A DNA stretch of 22,251 bases from a virus, in IMG/VR virus record IMGVR_UViG_3300009428_002990, positions 1-22,251 of that record; one strand, given 5' to 3'. This document shows, one piece after another, positions 7,039 to 12,564 of this stretch. A program made the translations under genes and the position numbers. The notes under the pieces were generated by a model. It searched no databases, was not told the origin of the DNA, and saw nothing but the letters and a program-made list of their open reading frames with translations. Positions within the stretch are counted from its first letter, which is position 1. The number at the start of each line of letters is the position of its first letter.

Positions 7039-7524
7039 CTATGGTATTCGATCCCAAAAAGCCCTACTTCTTGGATAATTATCAACTAAATTCTTTGCCA
7101 AGTCAGAAGAAGAGTTTCGCTTGTAATCTCCTCCGATGCCCCAAAGCATTCGAATCTCAAGTTCTTCGCATACATCTTGTTCAGGTGTATTCTCTTTTCC
7201 CCTGTCTCCGCCATTAGCAAAGTAGTCTGGGCGTATCTTTCGGAGAGCATCACAGACTGTTCCGTCTGTATCATCGACTGCGGCAACAATGATGACACCT
7301 TTGATCTCTTTAAGAATATCTCGTCTTTCTTCAAATGGCATGAACACAAAGCCTTTCTTTCGCATAAGCCATTCATCACTATTTGCAACAACAATTACAT
7401 CTCCGTGGTTGGCTGCATCTCTTATCATGGCAACATGTCCTGCATGGATAGGATCAAACCCTCCAGACACCATTACCGTTTGATTGCTCCACATAGATGG
7501 AGGCACTATTCTGCTTGCTTTCAT
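7039..7524 (-). CDS. Cytidylyltransferase-like nucleotidyltransferase (RfaE-C/TagD type)
   Basis: A 161-residue enzyme of the HxGH nucleotidyltransferase superfamily. It shows GGFDPIHAGH (21-30, with H27 and H30), the central NGGDRG loop (104-109), and RNSSSDL (136-142) in place of the usual ISSTxL signature. The overall pattern resembles the adenylyltransferase half of RfaE/HldE or glycerol-3-phosphate cytidylyltransferase, which load a phosphosugar or phosphoalcohol onto a nucleotide. ATG at 7524 follows AGGAG and overlaps the upstream stop (ATGA). It ends its unit at a strong terminator. With the phosphomannomutase-like gene and the GT4 gene it could supply an activated sugar. Substrate cannot be determined from sequence. 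Confidence 0.88.
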   Translation of the reverse strand: MKASRIVPPSMWSNQTVMVSGGFDPIHAGHVAMIRDAANHGDVIVVANSDEWLMRKKGFVFMPFEERRDILKEIKGVIIVAAVDDTDGTVCDALRKIRPDYFANGGDRGKENTPEQDVCEELEIRMLWGIGGDYKRNSSSDLAKNLVDNYPRSRAFWDRIP

Positions 7525-8060
7525 TTTATCTCCTGTATGATGAGTAATTTCTTGGCATGATTTATTTTTTTAGAAATTGAAGTCTGCATCTTTCTAATCT
7601 TTTTTGCACTATCATTGTGCTCTTCTCCTAAAGACTTAAACTTCCCTCCTTTATTAATTTGATCTTTAGCATCAGGATATTTACCTGAAATCATTCTGCT
7701 AAATTCCTCAATCATCAATTTTAATTCTTTGACTGTTAGAAACAATATAGTAAGAACCAATGTATACCCTTCGTTTTCAGAAAAGTAGATATCATCTGAG
7801 TTACAAGCAAGGGTTTCGAAATCATCCGATATATACAAATAATACTCTTCGCCTTCGTACGTCACATGTAAATTCTTGTCCTCATCAAAGTGATGGTAAA
7901 ATTCATTTTCTGGTTTTAATACGGCATTAAAGTATTCTATATACATAGAAAAGAATTGTTCTCTATCGTCTTCACATTGGAATTTAAAGTATGACAGATC
8001 CATGCCATGTTCGATAAAATTACTTATCATTTTTTCGATCTTTTCATTATCTTTTTTCAT
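7521..8060 (-). CDS. Unrecognised helical protein after the tRNA
   Basis: A 179-residue protein I do not recognise. Residues 1-80 contain acidic and aromatic stretches (HGMDLSYFKFQCEDDREQF, YIEYFNAVLK, YEGEEYYLYISDDFE). A hydrophobic helix follows (YTLVLTILFLTVKELKLMI, about 99-117) that could be buried or a single membrane span. The C-terminal third is basic and probably coiled (KKIRKMQTSISKKINHAKK). I chose ATG at 8060, with AAAGG six bases ahead; the longer frame would begin at a GTG inside the tRNA 3' end. It shares its transcript with the tRNA and the following nucleotidyltransferase. Confidence 0.7.
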   Translation of the reverse strand: MKKDNEKIEKMISNFIEHGMDLSYFKFQCEDDREQFFSMYIEYFNAVLKPENEFYHHFDEDKNLHVTYEGEEYYLYISDDFETLACNSDDIYFSENEGYTLVLTILFLTVKELKLMIEEFSRMISGKYPDAKDQINKGGKFKSLGEEHNDSAKKIRKMQTSISKKINHAKKLLIIQEIK

Positions 8061-8076
8061 TCTATTCCTTTTTATA

Positions 8077-8152
8077 TGGTACACTCGATTGGACTCGAAC
8101 CAATAATCGATTGCTTAGAAGGCAATTGCATTATCCATTATGCTACGAGTGC
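8077..8152 (-). tRNA. tRNA-Arg(UCU), CCA encoded
   Basis: A complete 76-nt cloverleaf. The acceptor stem GCACTCG pairs with CGAGTGT (G-U at the first pair). The D stem is GCAT/ATGC. The anticodon stem ATTGC/GCAAT closes the loop CTTCTAA, with anticodon TCT. The T stem is ATTGG/CCAAT with loop TTCGAGT, then discriminator A and encoded CCA. It decodes AGA, a codon favoured in low-GC phages. It starts a few bases after promoter copy 2 and is followed by a 179-aa gene, so it is probably processed from a longer transcript. Confidence 0.96.
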
Positions 8153-8161
8153 CTATGTGAT

Positions 8162-8192
8162 TATTATACGTCTGAGGATAAAATTTTATTCA
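8162..8192 (-). promoter_or_regulatory. Phage promoter, copy 2 (ahead of tRNA-Arg)
   Basis: Minus strand: TGAATAAA, 11 nt, AGACGTATAATA. Same layout as the other copies, with a perfect TATAAT. It is embedded in the last codons of the HAD gene (reading VNKILSSDV and the stop), so those codons do double duty. Transcription would start near 8155, right at the 5' end of the tRNA. Confidence 0.84.
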
Positions 8193-8964
8193 CTATTTCT
8201 ATTGTATTGGCTGGTGAAGTGGTTTCAAAACTAATTGTTCTTGGGTGGTTAAATATCTCATAATCGTTTCCACTAGGCTTACATCTATCTCCGATGAAAT
8301 ATACTTGTTCAAAGTCTTCAAAGTTCTTAAGACAAAATGTTTTATCCCACCCTTTAGGGAATATATCAAAAGAAGTATCGCCTCCTAATTTGGCTTCTAT
8401 TTGTATGTCTGATGTTGATAGATCTCCAATGAAATTAACACAATCAGATATAAAATCTCGTAATTCTTGCAAGGCTGGATGTCTTACTTTGTCTTTTGCA
8501 TCCAATTCTTTCCATTCTTTTCTCTGGAGTTGATTTGCTTCTCTTCCTATTGGGCACCAATTTATCATGCTACCCCTGTAATCTATGAAGTGTCCAGATA
8601 ACGGTAATGCTGTTCCATAATTCATAGACATATTATTTTGATATGAAATGAGCCTAGATACCAAGCGATGCCATAACACACTACCCATATAATCCTTCAT
8701 ATTCATCTCATAGATGGTTTTATCGTCTAAGATGTACTTTGTGCCATTACAGGGTAGAAAATGGATTCTAGAGGCATCTGCTAGGCTCAGATCAAACATT
8801 GGAGAAAGTTGTTGTCTCACATAATTCATTCCCGAGCCTGTAACGATTCCAATGTCAAATCCTTGCCTTTGAAGTTCTCTTAAGCATTGTTCGACATTAA
8901 TATCAATCTTCTCTCTAGGAGGAGTTAAGGTACCATCCATATCAAATAAAACAATCTTCTTCAT
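8164..8964 (-). CDS. Phosphomannomutase-like HAD-superfamily enzyme
   Basis: A 266-residue HAD phosphatase/mutase resembling eukaryotic-type phosphomannomutase. It has the nucleophile motif FDMDGTLT (D8, D10), IVTGSG as motif II (40-45), YRGSMINWCPIGR (129-141), GGDTSFDIFPKGWDKTF (194-210) and GDRCKPSGNDYEIF (225-238), all in family order and at family length. Phosphomannomutase turns mannose-6-phosphate into mannose-1-phosphate, the precursor of GDP-mannose. ATG at 8964 overlaps the upstream stop (ATGA) and follows AAGGAAGGA. The 3' end contains promoter copy 2. It probably works with the nucleotidyltransferase at 7039 and the GT4 enzyme at 23. A sugar-phosphate phosphatase with another substrate is the main alternative. 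Confidence 0.9.
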   Translation of the reverse strand: MKKIVLFDMDGTLTPPREKIDINVEQCLRELQRQGFDIGIVTGSGMNYVRQQLSPMFDLSLADASRIHFLPCNGTKYILDDKTIYEMNMKDYMGSVLWHRLVSRLISYQNNMSMNYGTALPLSGHFIDYRGSMINWCPIGREANQLQRKEWKELDAKDKVRHPALQELRDFISDCVNFIGDLSTSDIQIEAKLGGDTSFDIFPKGWDKTFCLKNFEDFEQVYFIGDRCKPSGNDYEIFNHPRTISFETTSPANTIEIVNKILSSDV

Positions 8965-9296
8965 TGCTGTCCTTCCTTGTGCCAGTCGTTATCGATGAAT
9001 TTATAGTCATCACTAAAACAGGCTATTGAATCATCTTCTGAATCTAAGAATATTGGATAATTAGAAACATATGTTCCCAGTGTGTTGAAACTGAACCACT
9101 CATATGCCTCTTCGCTTGACATTCCCTGATCTGATAACTGTTCGATGAATTGGTACATATCGTACATAAACCTATCTTCTTTCTTATTGTAGCCGATTAT
9201 AGAAGAGTCATGGTACTTTCTAGGTTCTAGTAATATGGCACATGAATTATCATTTAATTTAAATTCTTTTTCATTTGCGCCGATTACGGTTATCAT
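8961..9296 (-). CDS. Small conserved-looking phage protein, function unknown
   Basis: A 111-residue acidic protein. Its core (IIGYNKKEDRFMYDMYQFIE, then GMSSEEAYEWFSFNTLG, then SNYPIFLDSED) has a layout I recall from short proteins of marine phages and some giant viruses, with no function known. There is no signal peptide or catalytic motif. ATG at 9296 follows GGAG. It begins only 16 bp after the T-run of a strong terminator, and no promoter motif lies between, so expression probably depends on read-through. Its TGA overlaps the start of the phosphomannomutase-like gene. Confidence 0.75.
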   Translation of the reverse strand: MITVIGANEKEFKLNDNSCAILLEPRKYHDSSIIGYNKKEDRFMYDMYQFIEQLSDQGMSSEEAYEWFSFNTLGTYVSNYPIFLDSEDDSIACFSDDYKFIDNDWHKEGQQ

Positions 9297-9311
9297 ATTT
9301 TCTCCATGTAT

Positions 9312-9343
9312 AAAAAAAAAGGCAGTTTTTTAGAGAAACTGCC
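9312..9343 (-). terminator. Intrinsic terminator after the lipoprotein genes
   Basis: On the minus strand GGCAGTTT (9336-9343) pairs with AAACTGCC (9321-9328) around a 7-nt loop, followed by nine T residues (9320-9312). This is a textbook intrinsic terminator, placed 15 bp after the second lipoprotein gene. It should strongly limit transcription into the genes to its left. Confidence 0.93.
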
Positions 9344-9357
9344 AAAACTCCGGGGGT

Positions 9358-9540
9358 TTATTCTTCTGTTGAAGTTTCTTCGGGATCTTCCACCTGTTCT
9401 TCCGTTTCCTCGGAAGCGGTATCCTCATTTTCTACTTCTTCTTCTTCGGCAGTCTCTTCGACTACTTCGTCTTGATCTACGCTTGTATCGTCATCTTTGT
9501 CTCCACAAGCGAAGAACATAAACATTAAACTACTAATCAT
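9358..9540 (-). CDS. Tiny acidic lipoprotein
   Basis: A 60-residue probable lipoprotein. It starts MISSLMFMFFACGDKDDD: a short hydrophobic signal ending in FFAC, with cysteine 12 as the lipidated residue. The rest is almost entirely Glu, Asp, Thr and Ser, so it is a disordered acidic tail outside the inner membrane. I chose ATG at 9540 with AAGGAG nine bases ahead; the longer frame from 9579 would lack a proper lipobox position. It overlaps the preceding lipoprotein gene by 8 bp and is followed by a terminator. Phage lipoproteins of this size often block superinfection, but nothing here proves that role. Confidence 0.78.
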   Translation of the reverse strand: MISSLMFMFFACGDKDDDTSVDQDEVVEETAEEEEVENEDTASEETEEQVEDPEETSTEE

Positions 9541-9778
9541 TATTGTTTTCTCCTTCAACATTAGTTGTATTATCATCATTAGTTGTAACAGTTTCAGTTT
9601 TGTTTTCCGTTACATTGTTTTTAACTTCTACCACAGTTGTTTCGGTATTAGTATTATCTTTAACTTCTACAGTTTTAACTTCCTTGGCGGTTGTGGGAGT
9701 AGGATTAGCAGTTGTAGTTGCTTGTTCCTTTTCTCCACACCCAATCAAGAATGCCATTATTAATAATTTAGTTTTCAT
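9533..9778 (-). CDS. Tiny Thr/Asn-rich lipoprotein
   Basis: An 81-residue probable lipoprotein beginning MKTKLLIMAFLIGCGEKEQ, with lipobox LIGC and cysteine 14 as the lipidation site. The mature part is a low-complexity string of Thr, Asn, Val, Lys and Glu with loose repeats of the type E-V-K-x-N. It is the first gene after promoter copy 3, with AAAGGAG five bases before ATG. It is coupled by overlap to a second lipoprotein gene. The pair resembles phage superinfection-exclusion or cell-surface proteins in size and type only. Rz1 outer spanins are also small lipoproteins, but no inner spanin partner is present. Confidence 0.8.
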   Translation of the reverse strand: MKTKLLIMAFLIGCGEKEQATTTANPTPTTAKEVKTVEVKDNTNTETTVVEVKNNVTENKTETVTTNDDNTTNVEGENNND

Positions 9779-9796
9779 AGTTTCTCCTTTCTATAG

Positions 9797-9827
9797 TATT
9801 ATACGTTTGGGGTGATAGTTTTATTCA
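9797..9827 (-). promoter_or_regulatory. Phage promoter, copy 3 (lipoprotein unit)
   Basis: Minus strand: TGAATAAA, 11 nt, AAACGTATAATA. The TGA of the upstream element is also the stop codon of the small overlapping gene ending at 9825. The leader to the lipoprotein ATG (9778) is about 13 nt. The unit is closed by the terminator at 9312-9343, making a compact two-gene transcript. Confidence 0.86.
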
Positions 9828-9983
9828 TTCTTTCTCTAAGTTTTCTAATAAAGTTTTGATGTATGATATCATATCCTCTATAATCTCCTTGTCTTCGGTT
9901 CCCACATAACTGAACTTTATATGTTGGATTTGTTTTACGACTGTGTTCCATTTAAGCCACAATCTTTCGTTCTGCTTCTTCAC
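9825..9983 (-). CDS. Hidden 52-aa gene overlapping uvsE, GTG start
   Basis: A 52-residue reading frame that starts inside the 3' end of uvsE. GTG at 9983 is preceded by GGAG seven bases upstream. The product begins MKKQNERLWLKWNTVVKQIQ and ends with an acidic helix (EDKEIIEDMISYIKTLLENL, allowing for small gaps), a composition typical of real protein. A competing frame of 50 codons (ATG at 9951) covers the same DNA but has no ribosome site and an implausible composition. The overlap with uvsE is 32 bp. The TGA stop falls in the first triplet of promoter copy 3. Function unknown; perhaps a small helical binding protein. Confidence 0.6.
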   Translation of the reverse strand: MKKQNERLWLKWNTVVKQIQHIKFSYVGTEDKEIIEDMISYIKTLLENLEKE

Positions 9984-10917
9984 TGTGTAACTCCATATAT
10001 TTTAGTACTGTGAGTTCTTTCATTTTAGCCTCAACCATTACATCCAGATCCAATCCATAAGTATCTATCTTGTTATAAATAAAGTCAGAATGTGCTTGAG
10101 GTTTTATAGAATTGTCACATTGCTCGTCACGTCTAGATTCAGAATAATGAACTACAGGAACTATGTCACCCCATGTAGATGCTGCTAATTTAACTGCTTC
10201 TTCTTGAGATAAATCTCCAGTACAAAATCCATGGTGATGATAGTCGTGAACAATGGGAATGCCAATTCGTGAGAAGACTTCATCATGTAGTTCTTTTGTA
10301 GAATAAAGACTGGCTCTGTCGTCATTCTCTACAGTAAGTCTAGATTGGACACTCTCGGATAACCGTTCAAAATTTTTACAGAAATTATCCAAAGCCATGC
10401 GGCGATCATTATAGTGTGCCCCAACATGAATGTTTAATTTCGCAAATGGAGATCTTTCAAGGCAAAGTAAATCAAAAACCTTACCATGGTTTTCCAAATC
10501 TTTTATTGTATTGGCAACTACGTGTTCTTTAGGAGAAGTCAATTTGTTAAATGGACCGGGATGTGAAGTAACTCGCATTCCATTTTCTTCAACAAAGAGT
10601 CCGCAATTAAACAGAACCTGCTCAATGATATTAAATTGAGGAAGATCTTCTATATTATATTCCGAAGCCCACGGTATAAGATCAGATGATAGTCTAAAAA
10701 AGTCAAAGCCATTTGCTTTATTCCATTTTAAAATAGTCAAAAGATCTCGACAATTTTGAAGTGCTAGAGCACCGGCATAATCCATTCCTTTAGCCTTAAA
10801 TGTCCTTTTGATCATTGAGCGGTTAGTAGTTACTCGTTCTGCTTTTTTATTTGATCCGTAGTTTTTCGGATCGTTGAGTTGCATATTGATACATGCATAT
10901 CCCATATTGTTAATCAT
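9952..10917 (-). CDS. uvsE: UV damage endonuclease (UvsE/UVDE family)
   Basis: A 321-residue TIM-barrel endonuclease that nicks DNA next to UV photoproducts and some other lesions, starting an alternative excision repair. It has the family opening MGYACINMQL (5-14), the FFRLSSDLIPW segment (73-83) and metal ligands in family order: H119 (SHPGPF), H164 (IHVGAH), E198 (TVENDD), D225 and the following histidines (VHDYHHHG), H257 (VVHYSES), H276 (AHSDFI) and E297 (VEAKMKE). It is complete. ATG at 10917 follows GGGGG. It is the first gene after promoter copy 4. Phages that meet sunlight in surface water would gain from their own repair enzyme, consistent with a marine phage. Confidence 0.96.
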   Translation of the reverse strand: MINNMGYACINMQLNDPKNYGSNKKAERVTTNRSMIKRTFKAKGMDYAGALALQNCRDLLTILKWNKANGFDFFRLSSDLIPWASEYNIEDLPQFNIIEQVLFNCGLFVEENGMRVTSHPGPFNKLTSPKEHVVANTIKDLENHGKVFDLLCLERSPFAKLNIHVGAHYNDRRMALDNFCKNFERLSESVQSRLTVENDDRASLYSTKELHDEVFSRIGIPIVHDYHHHGFCTGDLSQEEAVKLAASTWGDIVPVVHYSESRRDEQCDNSIKPQAHSDFIYNKIDTYGLDLDVMVEAKMKELTVLKYMELHSEEAERKIVA

Positions 10918-10943
10918 TTGAACCCCCGTTGCTTGATTACTAT

Positions 10944-10974
10944 TCTTATACGTTTATCAATGCAAAGATATTCA
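10944..10974 (-). promoter_or_regulatory. Phage promoter, copy 4 (uvsE)
   Basis: Minus strand: TGAATATC, 11 nt, AAACGTATAAGA. The spacer matches the other copies exactly; the minus 10 box reads TATAAG, the same variant as the plus-strand copy at 12534. It sits in the 65-bp gap before uvsE, giving a leader of about 20 nt. Confidence 0.8.
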
Positions 10975-10982
10975 CTTTTATT

Positions 10983-11258
10983 TTAAGATTCGTCGTCCAT
11001 GTCTTCTGTGGCTCCATCGCAATCACATGGATCGCACTCACAACATTCACAAAAGCAAGAAGACGAAACATATGCTGTATTAGTATTGGGTGTCTCTGTG
11101 GTTAGGTTTTTATCTATCGAAGTATTTTTTGCTGTGGCATAGTTATGACAAGGGATCTCATCGCCAGTAATCATATCATATACACTGAATTTGCCTATAA
11201 ATTTTGTTGATTTTATCACAATATACCTTTGTTCATCCTGCCCAAACTGACTAATCAT
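10983..11258 (-). CDS. Small protein with dense cysteine/acid cluster at the C terminus
   Basis: A 91-residue protein. The first half (DEQRYIVIKSTKFIGKFSVY, then MITGDEIPCHNY) looks like a small beta fold. The second half has a Thr/Asn-rich linker and then CFCECCECDPCDCDG (about 68-82), seven cysteines in thirteen residues alternating with acidic residues, followed by an acidic end. Such spacing fits a metal-thiolate cluster like that of metallothioneins, though it is too short to assign. I chose ATG at 11258, which overlaps the upstream stop (ATGA) and has GGGAG five bases ahead; the longer frame from 11303 would overlap the preceding gene by 49 bp. Function unknown. Confidence 0.72.
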   Translation of the reverse strand: MISQFGQDEQRYIVIKSTKFIGKFSVYDMITGDEIPCHNYATAKNTSIDKNLTTETPNTNTAYVSSSCFCECCECDPCDCDGATEDMDDES

Positions 11259-11602
11259 TCCCTCTCCCATGTTTTGATTTCGTAACCGAATTGTTTGAGA
11301 CACCTCTTATACTGATTCATATCTATACCCAATAATCTAGATGCTTCAGCATTACTGGAAGCAATATTGATAATAGAGTTTACTAAAGCCTCTGAAACTA
11401 TCTTATGGGTGTTCTTCCATAAAGGAAAGTTAAAGAATTTAAAGTTTAGACTTTTCAAAGTTGTTTCCAACTTAATAGAAATTAAATCTTCTAAAGATAA
11501 TGTCTCAACATATAATACGAATTGATCATCTATTTTATTCAAACTTTTTAGTTCTGATATCTTAGAGTAGTTTTTATAGTATAGTATTTTCTTTTCTTTC
11601 AT
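11255..11602 (-). CDS. Putative DNA-binding protein with C-terminal Fis-like helix-turn-helix
   Basis: A 115-residue basic protein. The N-terminal two thirds are lysine- and leucine-rich without a known domain. The last 45 residues (KIVSEALVNSIINIA, then SSNAEASRLLGIDMNQYKRCLKQFGYE) have the pattern of a Fis/NtrC-type helix-turn-helix: a long helix, then EASRLLGI as the turn and a basic recognition helix. It could regulate phage transcription, and is the only regulator-like gene in the window. The start ATG at 11602 has no ribosome site; it directly follows TATTTATACT after an extremely AT-rich block, so translation may be leaderless or inefficient. HTH call is moderate, role inferred. Confidence 0.68.
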   Translation of the reverse strand: MKEKKILYYKNYSKISELKSLNKIDDQFVLYVETLSLEDLISIKLETTLKSLNFKFFNFPLWKNTHKIVSEALVNSIINIASSNAEASRLLGIDMNQYKRCLKQFGYEIKTWERE

Positions 11603-11659
11603 AGTATAAATATATAAGTTATATATAATAATATATAATAATACATAATATAATATAAA
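11603..11659 (-). other. Extremely AT-rich intergenic block
   Basis: This gap is almost all A and T, with overlapping TATATA/TAATAATATA repeats. It separates the 284-aa virion-like gene from the HTH gene and marks the boundary between the right-hand block and the accessory block. It contains several TATA-like strings but no clear minus 35 partner. A promoter, an easily melted region or a binding site for the adjacent HTH protein are all possible; the sequence does not decide. Confidence 0.5.
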
Positions 11660-12514
11660 TTATAAATCTAATCCTAACCCTAAACTATCTTCAGCACCTG
11701 TAGTATCATCTTCACCTTGATCTAGTTTCGCTTCAGCGTCATCAATAGCATCTAGTGAGTCTTGTGGAATCTCAGGTTGAGGATCATTTGACAATGATTT
11801 TTCAAATCTATCAAAATACATATTCAGGTTTGCAATTAAGAATTTCTTAAATTCATATTTATCAGCAGGATTGCCTAAAGTGTTGTATATATTTGATATA
11901 TTATTCTCAATCTTAGAAAAAGAAGTTCCAGCCTTATTTCTACCAGTAGCATCGATATCAGGATCAATAGATTCAGCATTTTCATCGTCTTCTTTACCTT
12001 GCTCTTCTTCTTTTTCATCTCTTGCCGGGCCAACCATTTTATCTTCAGGTAATTCATCATCATCTACTGTTATTTGAATATCAGCCTCTTGTTCGAAAAT
12101 GTAATGTAGAGATTCGTTTAGACTCTCATCTTTTTCGCTTCCTATATCTTCAATTTTAAACATGTCCAGAACCTTACTCATGATATGTCCACGATAGTCT
12201 GTTCTTTGTTCAAACGAGGTTGTAAGCATCTTATAATCAGATTCCAAAACAGATAATATGTTTGAGTTAGAAAACAAATCCTCCAATGCGTTCATTCCGG
12301 TTGAGGAGTGAACCATATTAACTTTCTTTTCAAAAAGGTTTTGTATTTCTTTTCTAGTTTTTAATCTATAAATCTTTTCTATAATTATTTCTTTTTTTTT
12401 CTTTTCTTCTAATAGTATATTATAACTATTAATAGTATTACGGATTCTGGAACGATAAACTCTTTCAGAAAGAATCTGTTTATCTATGCTCTCAAATAAG
12501 TCTTCTCTTTTCAT
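11660..12514 (-). CDS. Acidic probable virion-associated protein
   Basis: A 284-residue acidic protein of unknown function. It has a basic helical N-terminal tag (MKREDLFESIDKQILSER, then LLEEKKKK), a helical region to about 125, a strongly acidic disordered stretch (151-190), and a conserved-looking domain ATGRNKAGTSFSKIENNI to MYFDRFEKSL (189-241). I recall the last domain from T4-like marine phages, near structural genes, without a function. I chose ATG at 12514, with GGAG nine bases ahead; the longer frame from 12529 would start with TTG on the ribosome site itself. The gap upstream contains the plus-strand promoter copy. Structural role is inferred. Confidence 0.74.
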   Translation of the reverse strand: MKREDLFESIDKQILSERVYRSRIRNTINSYNILLEEKKKKEIIIEKIYRLKTRKEIQNLFEKKVNMVHSSTGMNALEDLFSNSNILSVLESDYKMLTTSFEQRTDYRGHIMSKVLDMFKIEDIGSEKDESLNESLHYIFEQEADIQITVDDDELPEDKMVGPARDEKEEEQGKEDDENAESIDPDIDATGRNKAGTSFSKIENNISNIYNTLGNPADKYEFKKFLIANLNMYFDRFEKSLSNDPQPEIPQDSLDAIDDAEAKLDQGEDDTTGAEDSLGLGLDL

Positions 12515-12533
12515 TTTTATATTCTCCAAATGA

Positions 12534-12564
12534 TGAATAAAGTAATTAGTTCAAACGTATAAGA
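12534..12564 (+). promoter_or_regulatory. Phage promoter, copy 5, opposite strand (antisense)
   Basis: Plus strand: TGAATAAA, 11 nt, AAACGTATAAGA. This is as good a match as the minus-strand copies, with the exact spacer, but points the other way. It overlaps the stop codon of the 902-aa gene (12546-12548) and would start RNA near 12571, antisense to that gene's 3' end. No convincing plus-strand gene follows. It could make a regulatory antisense RNA. Confidence 0.72.

Noticed and set aside
7177-7560. 127-codon plus-strand open frame
   Set aside because: Fully antisense to the nucleotidyltransferase, whose motifs are intact; no supporting signals.
9358-9778. Rz/Rz1 spanin pair
   Set aside because: Both products are lipoproteins with no inner-membrane anchored coiled-coil partner; the overlap is only 8 bp.
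9799-9951. 50-codon ATG frame directly after the uvsE stop
   Set aside because: It lacks a ribosome site and has unlikely composition; the GTG frame at 9983 on the same DNA has both and is preferred.
10071-10082. T4-type late promoter TATAAATA
   Set aside because: Matches on the plus strand (around here, 11606 and 20971) are not before plus-strand genes, and no minus-strand set before virion-like genes was found.
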